Assembly: GCA_942492205.1 (NCBI GenBank)
Contig: CALODT010000001.1
Coordinates: 1,612,001 to 1,676,000 of the forward strand
Direction: 5' to 3'
Source of the DNA: UBA1847 sp942492205
GTDB taxonomy: Bacteria; Pseudomonadota; Gammaproteobacteria; Steroidobacterales; Woeseiaceae
DNA length: 64,000 nt
Part shown: one piece after another, positions 26,204-33,971 of the stretch
How the letters are laid out: each line of letters opens with the position of its first letter
Numbering within the stretch: the first letter of the stretch is position 1
Position numbers and translations under genes: made by a program
The notes under the pieces: model-generated
The model's input: only the letters and a program-made list of their open reading frames with translations
Databases searched by the model: none
What the model was told of the DNA's origin: nothing

Positions 26204-26653
26204 ATGTCCGAAGAAGCCGTCAAGATAAAGCAGAAGGCGCCCTGGCATCTGTGGGTCGTCGGCGTGGTTAGCCTGTTGTGGAATGCCATAGGCGCAATGG
26301 ATTACGTGATGACGCAAACCCGCAACGAGGCCTACATGAGCGCGTTCAGTCCTGAACAGCTGGAGTTCTTTTACGGCATACCGAGTTGGGCCGTCGCCAC
26401 CTGGGCCATTGCGGTGTGGGGCGGTGTGCTGGGCTCAATCCTGCTGCTGCTGAGGCAGCGCCATGCGCTGGGCGTATTCGCTGTGTCGCTGCTGGCGATG
26501 CTCGTTACTTCGTTCCAGAATTTCGTGTTATCCAATGGACTCGAGGTCATCGGGGACCCTTTCTCACTGGGTTTCTCGGCGCTGATATTCCTGGTTGCAA
26601 TCGCTCTCGTGGTCTATGCCCGGGTCATGTACCGGCGCGGCATACTCGTCTAA
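26204..26653 (+). CDS. Hypothetical four-helix inner-membrane protein
   Basis: A 149-residue protein with a short charged N-terminus (SEEAVKIKQKAPWHLW) and four membrane helices. AAGGAG lies eight bases before the ATG. The beginning PWHLWVVGVVSLLWNAIGAMDYVMTQ is typical of a conserved hypothetical family sometimes loosely labelled a sugar transporter; no function can be inferred. The AT-rich region 26090-26150 upstream (many TATAAA/ATAATA-like words) probably holds divergent promoters. Confidence 0.75.
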   Translation: MSEEAVKIKQKAPWHLWVVGVVSLLWNAIGAMDYVMTQTRNEAYMSAFSPEQLEFFYGIPSWAVATWAIAVWGGVLGSILLLLRQRHALGVFAVSLLAMLVTSFQNFVLSNGLEVIGDPFSLGFSALIFLVAIALVVYARVMYRRGILV

Positions 26654-26710
26654 TTTCGGCGAATTCGCCGCTAATTGTCGATATTCCACCCGGCGGATGA
26701 AGTTGAGAAC

Positions 26711-26726
26711 TGTGAGAGTGGTCACG
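26711..26726. promoter_or_regulatory. CRP-like site upstream of the lipoprotein gene
   Basis: TGTGA-GAGTGG-TCACG, nine of ten half-site bases matching the CRP consensus. A TAGACT -10-like box (26747-26752) predicts a start near 26759, about 40.5 bases from the site centre, close to a class II arrangement. Confidence 0.45.
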
Positions 26727-26787
26727 GAGCCCCATGCACGGCGGCGTAGACTTGTCCGATACAGATAGTTTTCTTTCGGAGCAGGTT

Positions 26788-27786
26788 ATGCAACGTTCTA
26801 AGTTCATGATTGTAGGGGTCGTATCGGTACTCGCTGCGTGTGGTGGCGGTGGCGGTGGCGGTGTGACTGCGGTTACTTCCCCGGTCCCAACGCTGTCAAT
26901 TGACGCAAACAATGCGGCGGATGTTGCGAAGGTCTCCTATGAGTCGGCGCTCGCCACCGGCGACCTTGGCGCCTTGACGACGGACGGGCTCATCCTCAGC
27001 AATGAGCCGGGCGGTACGTTTGCCAAGCTCGACAAGGCAATTGCCGGCGTGGCCAAGACCGGGGCTCGTCAGGCATTCGTGCCGATACCGGAAGAAACGG
27101 CCGATTGCGCCAGTTCCGGTACGGTGACCGTCTCGGGTGAAATCGCCGATCCGTTCACACCGACGCTAAGCCCGGGCGATTTCTTCGTCATTAACTATAA
27201 CGCGTGCAACGAAGGCCTCGGCGACGTCATCGACGGTGGCATGCGCCTCGATATCAACAGCTTCAGCGGCGATTTCTTAAACCAGCGGTTTGCGATGTCG
27301 AGCACCCTGACGCTGACGCAGCTGCAGGTGACGACCACGGAGGATGTACTCACCAGCCACGGGGATGCGACGGTCTCACTGGATACCCTGGACGCACCGG
27401 CGGTAGCCACGAGCCTGAGCGGTAATTCGATGCGATCGGATACCAATACGTCGTCAGAAACGGCGACCAACTACGCGTCATCGGTCTCGGTCGACGGTGG
27501 TCAAGTCCCTGCGCCGTTCACGATGAGCGCGTCAGGCACCCTCGAGAGCACCCAGCTGAGCGGCGTTGTATCCTATTCAACGCCTGTAGCGTTTACCGGT
27601 TTCGGCGCCGACTATCCAAGCGCCGGTGAATTCCTGGTGACGGGCGCCAGCAGCAGCCTGAGATTGATCGCGGTCGACAATGTCAACGTCATTATTGAGC
27701 TCGATACCAACGGTGATAACACGGTCGATGAAACCATCCAGACGACGTGGGCTGAGCTTGGCGTCGCATCTGGCGCATCGTCCTGA
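26788..27786 (+). CDS. Lipoprotein of unknown function
   Basis: A 332-residue predicted lipoprotein: MQRSKFMIVGVVSVLAAC ends in a lipobox, followed by eight glycines. The rest is rich in Ser, Thr and Asp and looks like repeated beta strands; near the end DTNGDNTVD resembles a calcium-binding loop. GGAG precedes this ATG by six bases; an earlier in-frame ATG would hide the lipobox and is rejected. A CRP-like site lies upstream and a bidirectional terminator downstream. No known domain recognised. Confidence 0.8.
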   Translation: MQRSKFMIVGVVSVLAACGGGGGGGVTAVTSPVPTLSIDANNAADVAKVSYESALATGDLGALTTDGLILSNEPGGTFAKLDKAIAGVAKTGARQAFVPIPEETADCASSGTVTVSGEIADPFTPTLSPGDFFVINYNACNEGLGDVIDGGMRLDINSFSGDFLNQRFAMSSTLTLTQLQVTTTEDVLTSHGDATVSLDTLDAPAVATSLSGNSMRSDTNTSSETATNYASSVSVDGGQVPAPFTMSASGTLESTQLSGVVSYSTPVAFTGFGADYPSAGEFLVTGASSSLRLIAVDNVNVIIELDTNGDNTVDETIQTTWAELGVASGASS

Positions 27787-27832
27787 CGCCACTGCGACGC
27801 GGGTAGCGCCTCGATTGCTTGCGGTAAGGCAC

Positions 27833-27863
27833 AAAAAAAGGCCGTCTTTCGACGGCCTTTTTT
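27833..27863. terminator. Bidirectional terminator
   Basis: AAAAGGCCGTC-TTTC-GACGGCC stem with T6 on the right and A7 on the left. It serves the lipoprotein gene on the plus strand and tRNA-Asn on the minus strand. Confidence 0.9.
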
Positions 27864-27868
27864 GAATC

Positions 27869-27944
27869 TGGCTCCCCGACCCGGACTCGAACCAGGGACC
27901 AATTGATTAACAGTCAATCGCTCTACCAACTGAGCTATCGGGGA
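27869..27944 (-). tRNA. tRNA-Asn (GTT)
   Basis: Full cloverleaf on the minus strand: acceptor TCCCCGA/TCGGGGA, D arm AGCTCAGTTGGTAGAGC, anticodon loop CTGTTAA, T arm GGTTCGAGTCC, and an encoded CCA end. Followed by the bidirectional terminator. Confidence 0.97.
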
Positions 27945-27999
27945 ATAATCCAGCACCACTCGATGCGGGCCGGAATTTTCGACCAGCACCCCGCCGAAG

Positions 28000-29184
28000 T
28001 CAAGCCGACACGCCCCGTTTTATGCGATTAACCGCATCCTCGAGTGTGGCCATGCTGCAGGCGAAAGACAGCCGGATGTAGCGCGGGGCGCCGAAAGCCG
28101 AGCCAGGCACACAGGCCACGTTAGCCACGCTCAACAGCCGTTCGACCAATTCTACGTCGGTCTCGAGCCCGAGCCGTTGCAGCACGCCGGCAACCTTCGG
28201 AAACGCGTAGAAGGTTCCTTCACCTGCACGGCATTCAAAGCCGTCGATCTGGTTCAGGGCGCCGATCAGGTAGTCATGGCGCGCCCGGTAGGCCGCCGTC
28301 ATTTCGGCCACCACGGACTGGTCACCGTCGAGCGCGGCTTCCGCCGCTGCTTGCGAAATGCTGCAGGCGTTGGACGTGCTCTGGCTTTGCACCGTCTTCA
28401 TGGCGTCAATCAGCCATCCCGGACCTGCCGCGTAGCCGATTCGCCAGCCGGTCATGGCGTAGGCCTTCGAGACACCATTCGTGGTGACGATTCGATCACG
28501 CAATGCGGGGCAGGCGGTCGCGAAGCTGCAGAATGGCTCCGTTGCCCAGTGAATGTGCTCGTAAATGTCATCCGAGACCGTAACGACATCGGGGTGCTTT
28601 TCCAGAACCCGCCCCAGCGCCACCAATTCCGCCTTGCTGTAGCTCGTGCCGGTCGGGTTTGACGGGCTATTGAGGAAAAGGAGCTTCGTCTTCGGCGTAA
28701 TCGCGGCATCCAGCTGTGCTGCCGTGATCTTGAAGTCGTGTTCGATGCCCGATGGGATCAGGACCGGCTCGGCACCCGCCAGGCGCACCATGTCCGGGTA
28801 GGACACCCAGTATGGCGCAGGGACAATGGCCTCATCGCCGGGTCCGAGTAGTGCAATGCAGAGGTTGAACAGCGCCTGCTTGGCACCGCTGGTGACCAGG
28901 ATCTCGCTGGCCTCGTAGCTGAGCTGGTTGTCACGCTCGAGCTTGCGGCATATGGCGGCTTTCAGCGAGGCTGTGCCGTCAATCGGCGTGTATTTCGTCT
29001 TGCCGGCGCGTATCGCCGCAACTGCGGCCTCCTGGATGTGCTGCGGCGTGTCGAAGTCCGGTTCTCCAGCACCCAGGCTCACAATGTCGCGGCCGGCGGC
29101 GCGCAATTCGGTGGCAAGCGCCAGCACGGCTCCGGTTGGAGACGGCCGAACGGCCGCCATCCGTTTGGAAACTGATAAACTCAC
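28000..29184 (-). CDS. Aspartate/prephenate-type aminotransferase (class I)
   Basis: A 394-residue PLP enzyme of the AAT I-gamma group. Signature segments are GAGEPDFDTP, NSPSNPTGT and the PLP-lysine motif TNGVSKAYAMTGWRIGY. It probably transaminates aspartate, and possibly prephenate or aromatic keto acids, which would fill the aromatic step missing after pheA in this window. It is divergent from uvrB with only 26 bp between the start codons. Confidence 0.9.
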   Translation of the reverse strand: MSLSVSKRMAAVRPSPTGAVLALATELRAAGRDIVSLGAGEPDFDTPQHIQEAAVAAIRAGKTKYTPIDGTASLKAAICRKLERDNQLSYEASEILVTSGAKQALFNLCIALLGPGDEAIVPAPYWVSYPDMVRLAGAEPVLIPSGIEHDFKITAAQLDAAITPKTKLLFLNSPSNPTGTSYSKAELVALGRVLEKHPDVVTVSDDIYEHIHWATEPFCSFATACPALRDRIVTTNGVSKAYAMTGWRIGYAAGPGWLIDAMKTVQSQSTSNACSISQAAAEAALDGDQSVVAEMTAAYRARHDYLIGALNQIDGFECRAGEGTFYAFPKVAGVLQRLGLETDVELVERLLSVANVACVPGSAFGAPRYIRLSFACSMATLEDAVNRIKRGVSA

Positions 29185-29210
29185 TTGTTGCCTCCGACGA
29201 ACAGACGCTC

Positions 29211-31268
29211 ATGGTACGTGAATCCAAAGACCTTCCCAACATAGCCGCAGAAGACCGTGACCGACTGACGCTGGTCTCTGATTTTCAGCCGGCGGGCGAC
29301 CAGGGCGCCGCGATCGAAGCCCTGTGCGAGGGACTTAATGATGGCCTGGCACGGCAGACCTTGCTGGGTGTCACGGGCTCCGGCAAGACCTTTACGGTGG
29401 CAAGCGTCATTGAGCGGTTACAGCGGCCAGCCATCATCCTGGCGCCCAACAAGACGCTGGCCGCGCAGCTGTATGGCGAGATGCGCGAGTTCTTTCCGCG
29501 CAATGCGGTGGAGTACTTTGTTTCCTACTACGACTACTACCAGCCAGAAGCCTATGTGCCCAGCTCGGATACGTTTATCGAGAAAGATGCATCGATCAAC
29601 GATCATATCGAGCAGATGCGGCTGTCGGCCACCAAAGCGCTGATCGAGCGGCCTGATGTGATCATCGTGGCGACGGTTTCGGCGATCTACGGCCTCGGCG
29701 ATCCGGAGGCCTACTTCAGCATGGTGCTGCACCTGGTCAGGGGCGATCGAATCGACCAGCGCACGATTCTGCGGCGGCTCGCGGAGCTCCAGTACCAGCG
29801 CAACGAGCTGGATTTCTCGCACGGTACGTATCGCGTCCGAGGTGATGTGATTGACATCTTCCCGGCGGAGTCCGATCGCGATGCGGTGCGCATCGAGCTG
29901 TTTGACGATGAGATCGAATCGCTGTCGTACTTCGATCCACTGACAGGCGAGGTCGTCCGCCGCGTCGCTCGTCTGACGGTCTTTCCCAAGACCCACTACG
30001 TGACGCCTCGCGAGCGCCTGCTGGAAGCTTGTGAACTGATCAAGGTCGAGCTCAAGGAGCGTCTCGACTACCTTAGAAAGCACAATAAACTGTTGGAAGC
30101 TCAGAGACTTGAGCAGAGAACCTTATTTGATTTAGAGATGATTCGGGAGCTTGGTTACTGCTCGGGCATCGAGAATTACTCACGCTACCTCTCGGGCCGC
30201 AACGTCGGTGAACCGCCGCCATGCCTGTTCGACTATGTGCCTGAAAACGCGATGCTGATCATCGACGAGAGTCACGTGACGGTGCCGCAGCTCGGCGGCA
30301 TGTACAAGGGTGACCGCTCCAGGAAGGAAACGCTGGTTGAGTACGGTTTTCGCTTGCCGTCGGCCCTGGACAACCGACCGCTGCGATTCGACGAGTTCGA
30401 GCGCCTGTCGCCGCAGATGATTTACGTGTCGGCCACGCCCGGCAACTACGAAAAAGAGGTCTCCGACAACGTCGTTGAGCAACTGGTTCGGCCGACAGGC
30501 CTGGTGGATCCGGATGTCGAGATCCGGCCGGCCAAGACCCAGGTAGACGATGTTCTCTCGGAAATCGGCCTGCGAGCGTCCCAGGGCGAGCGCGTCCTGA
30601 TTACGACGTTGACGAAACGAATGGCAGAGGATCTGACCGATTACCTGAAGGAGCACGGCATTCGTGTTCGCTACCTGCATTCGGATATCGGTACCGTTGA
30701 GCGCACCGAGATCATTCGTGATTTGCGGCTGGGCGAATTCGACGTGCTGGTTGGTATCAACCTCCTGCGTGAAGGCCTGGACATGCCGGAAGTGTCCCTG
30801 GTCGCCATCCTGGATGCCGACAAAGAGGGTTTCCTGCGCTCCGATCGATCGCTGATTCAGACGATCGGCAGGGCCGCGCGGAATATCCATGGCAAGGCGA
30901 TCCTCTACGCGGACAACATCACCGGGTCGATGCAGCGTGCGCTCGAAGAAACCGACCGGCGACGTGAAACGCAGCTAGCGTTTAATCTCGAACACGACAT
31001 CACGCCGGCCACGATCGTCAAGCAGGTGTCGGACATCATGGAAGCGGCCTACCCGGCACCGAAGAAAGGTCGGCGCAAGGTGGGGGATGACAAGCCATTG
31101 TACGAACTAATGTCGCCGGAGCAGTTGATGAAACGCGCGGCTAAGCTCGAGAAACAGATGCTCAGACATGCCCGGGATCTTGAATTCGAGGAGGCCGCCA
31201 AGTTGCGCGATGAGATCCAGGTCGTCCGAGATTTCGGTCTTGGGCTAGCGGACCAGAAAGCCGGCTGA
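29211..31268 (+). CDS. uvrB: Excinuclease ABC subunit B
   Basis: A 685-residue helicase-like damage-verifying subunit of nucleotide excision repair. It has Walker A GVTGSGKT, the damage hairpin region YFVSYYDYYQPEAYVPSSD, the DESH box in LIIDESHVTVPQ, and a C-terminal UVR domain (EFEEAAKLRDEI) that binds UvrC. The ATG at 29211 gives a normal N-terminus; a longer frame starts inside the divergent aminotransferase gene. Residues about 287-310 are coded by an unusually AT-rich stretch (30071-30140, 27 of 70 bases G or C). No SOS box was recognised. Confidence 0.96.
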   Translation: MVRESKDLPNIAAEDRDRLTLVSDFQPAGDQGAAIEALCEGLNDGLARQTLLGVTGSGKTFTVASVIERLQRPAIILAPNKTLAAQLYGEMREFFPRNAVEYFVSYYDYYQPEAYVPSSDTFIEKDASINDHIEQMRLSATKALIERPDVIIVATVSAIYGLGDPEAYFSMVLHLVRGDRIDQRTILRRLAELQYQRNELDFSHGTYRVRGDVIDIFPAESDRDAVRIELFDDEIESLSYFDPLTGEVVRRVARLTVFPKTHYVTPRERLLEACELIKVELKERLDYLRKHNKLLEAQRLEQRTLFDLEMIRELGYCSGIENYSRYLSGRNVGEPPPCLFDYVPENAMLIIDESHVTVPQLGGMYKGDRSRKETLVEYGFRLPSALDNRPLRFDEFERLSPQMIYVSATPGNYEKEVSDNVVEQLVRPTGLVDPDVEIRPAKTQVDDVLSEIGLRASQGERVLITTLTKRMAEDLTDYLKEHGIRVRYLHSDIGTVERTEIIRDLRLGEFDVLVGINLLREGLDMPEVSLVAILDADKEGFLRSDRSLIQTIGRAARNIHGKAILYADNITGSMQRALEETDRRRETQLAFNLEHDITPATIVKQVSDIMEAAYPAPKKGRRKVGDDKPLYELMSPEQLMKRAAKLEKQMLRHARDLEFEEAAKLRDEIQVVRDFGLGLADQKAG

Positions 31269-31343
31269 TAAGCCTTGCAGAAGGGCAGGGGCTTCAGTAT
31301 CTTACGGCTCCCTTCGCTCGGGCGGAGGTCGCGCCGGTTGGGC

Positions 31344-31368
31344 AGGAATTGGGCGATTGGCTCAGGGG
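31344..31368 (+). repeat. Partial duplicate of the tRNA-Val 5' end
   Basis: Twenty-four of 25 bases match 31392-31416, covering seven bases of flank plus the acceptor 5' strand and D-arm start of tRNA-Val. The rest of the tRNA is absent. It looks like a remnant of a duplicated tRNA or a scar of recombination at the tRNA. Confidence 0.85.
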
Positions 31369-31398
31369 CACAGGAACGAAGGCACACACATAGGAATT

Positions 31399-31473
31399 GG
31401 GCGATTAGCTCAGGGGTAGAGCGCCACGTTGACATCGTGGAGGTCGGTGGTTCGAAACCACCATCGCCCACCA
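31399..31473 (+). tRNA. tRNA-Val (GAC)
   Basis: Cloverleaf with acceptor GGGCGAT/ATCGCCC, D arm AGCTCAGGGGTAGAGC, anticodon stem-loop CCACG-TTGACAT-CGTGG (anticodon GAC), T arm GGTGGTTCGAAACCACC, and an encoded CCA. It lies between uvrB and infC. Confidence 0.97.
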
Positions 31474-31562
31474 ATTCCCGCCTTGCCAGGCCGCAGCCTC
31501 TAAAATGTGGCAGCAGGGCAACAAAACACCTGATTTTTTTGAAGAAATCGACTTTCGGGCAG

Positions 31563-31591
31563 TTGTTTCTTCGCACTTTGCTATATAGAAT
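31563..31591 (+). promoter_or_regulatory. Putative sigma-70 promoter for infC-rpmI-rplT
   Basis: TTGTTT, a 17-base spacer, TAGAAT. It lies about 78 bp before the infC start and downstream of tRNA-Val, at the expected position for the ribosomal/translation operon. Confidence 0.65.
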
Positions 31592-31668
31592 CGCGTTCCC
31601 GCTGGCTTGCGGCGTTGTGCCGTGGCCCGAAACAGGCGGGAAACCTGGAGTTTCTGGAGGATTTTGGT

Positions 31669-32187
31669 ATCGCAGCCACAAAGCGAGTAAGGCGTAACGA
31701 AGAAATCGAGGCCACCGAGGTAAGAGTTATTCGGTCCGATGGTGAGCAGGCAGGTGTCATGGGTATCACCGCGGCGATCGAACTGGCCAAGGAGGAAGGC
31801 CTGGATCTCGTCGAAGTTTCGCCAATGGCCGAACCGCCTGTCTGCCGAGTGATGGATTTTGGCAAGTACTTGTTTGAGCAAAACAAGAAAAACCAGTCGG
31901 CCAAACGCAAGCAGAAACAGGTGCATATCAAAGAGATCAAGTTTCGTCCGGGAACGGAAGCAGGCGATTACAAGATTAAGCTCAAGAAGCTCGTGGCGTT
32001 TCTTGAGAATGGTGACAAGACGAAAGTCACCTTGAGGTTCCGAGGTCGGGAGATGGCGCACAAGGAATTGGGCGCGCAGCTCCTGGAGAGAGTCAGGGAT
32101 GACCTGGAAGAATACGGCTCTGTCGAGCAGATGCCGAAACTGGAAGGACGCCAGATGGTCATGGTGATCGCGCCCAAGAAGACCTAG
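31669..32187 (+). CDS. infC: Translation initiation factor IF-3 (ATC start codon)
   Basis: IF-3 of 172 residues: an N-domain (RRNEEIEATEVRVIRSDGEQ) and a C-domain (HIKEIKFRPGTEAGDYKIK). IF-3 rejects non-standard start codons and thereby represses its own mRNA, which starts with a rare codon in E. coli (AUU). Here GGAGGA (31656-31661) is followed after seven bases by ATC at 31669, with no ATG, GTG or TTG in frame at the proper place. The only longer frame start (31615) would place the ribosome site inside the gene. The same autoregulation is therefore likely. Confidence 0.93.
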   Translation: MAATKRVRRNEEIEATEVRVIRSDGEQAGVMGITAAIELAKEEGLDLVEVSPMAEPPVCRVMDFGKYLFEQNKKNQSAKRKQKQVHIKEIKFRPGTEAGDYKIKLKKLVAFLENGDKTKVTLRFRGREMAHKELGAQLLERVRDDLEEYGSVEQMPKLEGRQMVMVIAPKKT

Positions 32188-32308
32188 GCGCGGCGCAGAC
32201 CGATAGAAAAAGTGCGTAATAGCCCGCGGTATGACAGCCAGAGGGCTCTACCCGCCTGTAGCGGCCGGATTAGTCGGTACGTAGCAAGGCCAACAAAGTG
32301 AGTACAAC

Positions 32309-32506
32309 ATGTCGAAGATGAAAACCAATCGAGGCGCCGCGAAGCGCTTCAGCAAGACGGGTAAGGGCGGCTTCAAGCGCTCCCAGTCCCATCTCAATCA
32401 CATTCTTACCAAGAAGAAGTCCAAGCGTAAGCGCCAGCTCGGCACGACCCAGCAGGTCGCAGATGCCGATGTAAAGGCCGTCAAACGCATGCTTCCGTAC
32501 AGCTAA
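32309..32506 (+). CDS. rpmI: 50S ribosomal protein L35
   Basis: A 65-residue, strongly basic protein starting MSKMKTNRGAAKRF with KKSKRKRQLG, as in all L35 proteins. It lies 121 bp after infC and 14 bp before rplT in the conserved infC-rpmI-rplT order. Confidence 0.97.
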   Translation: MSKMKTNRGAAKRFSKTGKGGFKRSQSHLNHILTKKKSKRKRQLGTTQQVADADVKAVKRMLPYS

Positions 32507-32520
32507 GAGGAGATTGAGAA

Positions 32521-32889
32521 ATGGCAAGAGTCAAAAGTGGCGTCACCGCCAAGGCGCGCCATAAGAAGGTCCTCGGAAAAGCGAAGGGCTACTACGGCGC
32601 ACGCAGCAAGTTATTCAAGACGGCAAAGCAGGCGGTCATCAAGGCCGGCCAGTATGCCTACCGCGATCGTCGGCAGCGCAAGCGCCAGTTCCGCGCACTG
32701 TGGATTACGCGCATCAATGCCGCAGCGCGTTTGCACGGGCTGTCCTACAGCCGCCTGATCAATGGCCTTAATCGCGCCGAGATCGAAGTGGACCGCAAGG
32801 TACTCGCTGACATCGCCGTGCATGATCCTGAGGCTTTTGGTGCGATTGCAGAGGCTGCCAAAGCCGGTCTCGAGCAAGCGACCAGCTAG
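32521..32889 (+). CDS. rplT: 50S ribosomal protein L20
   Basis: A 122-residue basic protein with the L20 signatures ARVKSGVTAKARHKKVL and RDRRQRKRQFRALWITRIN. L20 is needed early in 50S assembly and represses its operon in E. coli. An AAGAGGAG ribosome site precedes the ATG. Confidence 0.97.
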   Translation: MARVKSGVTAKARHKKVLGKAKGYYGARSKLFKTAKQAVIKAGQYAYRDRRQRKRQFRALWITRINAAARLHGLSYSRLINGLNRAEIEVDRKVLADIAVHDPEAFGAIAEAAKAGLEQATS

Positions 32890-32981
32890 CTCAAGCGCCC
32901 TCGACGTGTACCAGACGTCGTAATGCAGCTACTGCATACCGCGTCTGATACCCTCCAGGGTCACCTTGAGCGTGTGCCAAC

Positions 32982-33965
32982 ATGATCAGCCTCGACGAGC
33001 TAATCGATCAAGCGGCCGCTGCTATTGATGCCGCACCCGATCTGGCCGCACTCGATGCGGTTCGGGTTTCCTATCTGGGCAAGAAAGGCGAGCTCACGGC
33101 TCGCCTGAAATCGTTGGGGCAGGTGGCAGCTGAGGATCGGCCGGCGGCCGGTCAAGCCATCAACCAGGCCAAGCAGTCCGTCCAGCAACTGTTGAACACA
33201 CGTCGCGAGAACCTCGAGGCGTCTGCGCTCGATGCCAAGCTCGCGGCTGACGCCGTTGATGTTTCATTGCCTGGCCGCGGTCAGTCGATCGGTGGTCATC
33301 ATCCGGTGACGCGGGCAGGAGAACGCATCGAGCAGATCTTTCGAAACGCCGGCTTCGGGGTTCGGTCGGGACCGGAGATAGAGGACGACTTCCATAACTT
33401 CACGGCGCTGAACATTCCCGAGAATCATCCGGCACGTGCGATGCACGATACCTTCTATTTTCCTGGCGGCGAGTTGCTGCGAACCCACACGTCGCCCGTG
33501 CAGATTCGCTCCATCGTCAAAGAAGGTGTGCCGATACGCATCATCGCTCCGGGCCGCGTTTATCGCTGCGACTCCGACCAGACGCATACGCCCATGTTTC
33601 ACCAGGTTGAGGGACTGGTCATCGATGAGAACGTCAGTTTCGCAAACCTGAAGGCCGTACTGCATCAGTTCGTTGAAGCGTTCTTCGAGCGCAAGATCGA
33701 ACTGCGATTCCGACCATCCTACTTTCCGTTTACGGAGCCCTCGGCGGAGGTCGATATCGCTTGGGGCGAAGGCAAGTGGCTTGAGATCCTCGGCTGCGGC
33801 ATGGTGCATCCGAACGTACTCGAAAGTGTCGGTGTGGATTCCGAGAAATACACCGGCTATGCGTTCGGCCTGGGGATTGAGCGTCTGGCGATGCTGCGCT
33901 ATGGCGTTACCGATCTGCGGACGTTCTTTGAGAATGATCTGCGCTTCCTGCGGCAATTCAGGTAG
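32982..33965 (+). CDS. pheS: Phenylalanyl-tRNA synthetase alpha subunit
   Basis: A 327-residue class II synthetase subunit. An N-terminal coiled coil (residues 1-85) is followed by motif 2 (RVYRCDSDQTHTPMFHQVEG) and motif 3 (GYAFGLGIERLAMLRYG). It forms the alpha2-beta2 enzyme with PheT, six bases downstream. The 92-bp gap after rplT contains a long-range GCTCAAG/CTTGAGC pairing but no recognisable Phe leader peptide. Confidence 0.97.
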   Translation: MISLDELIDQAAAAIDAAPDLAALDAVRVSYLGKKGELTARLKSLGQVAAEDRPAAGQAINQAKQSVQQLLNTRRENLEASALDAKLAADAVDVSLPGRGQSIGGHHPVTRAGERIEQIFRNAGFGVRSGPEIEDDFHNFTALNIPENHPARAMHDTFYFPGGELLRTHTSPVQIRSIVKEGVPIRIIAPGRVYRCDSDQTHTPMFHQVEGLVIDENVSFANLKAVLHQFVEAFFERKIELRFRPSYFPFTEPSAEVDIAWGEGKWLEILGCGMVHPNVLESVGVDSEKYTGYAFGLGIERLAMLRYGVTDLRTFFENDLRFLRQFR

Positions 33966-33971
33966 ACGTCG

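Noticed and set aside
26657..26670. Perfect palindrome CGGCGAATTCGCCG after the membrane-protein gene
   Set aside because: No T run and no loop, so not a terminator; no regulator with such a site is known to me. Left as a chance palindrome.
31275..31697. Frame across tRNA-Val and the infC promoter
   Set aside because: It covers the tRNA gene and overlaps infC in another frame; spurious.
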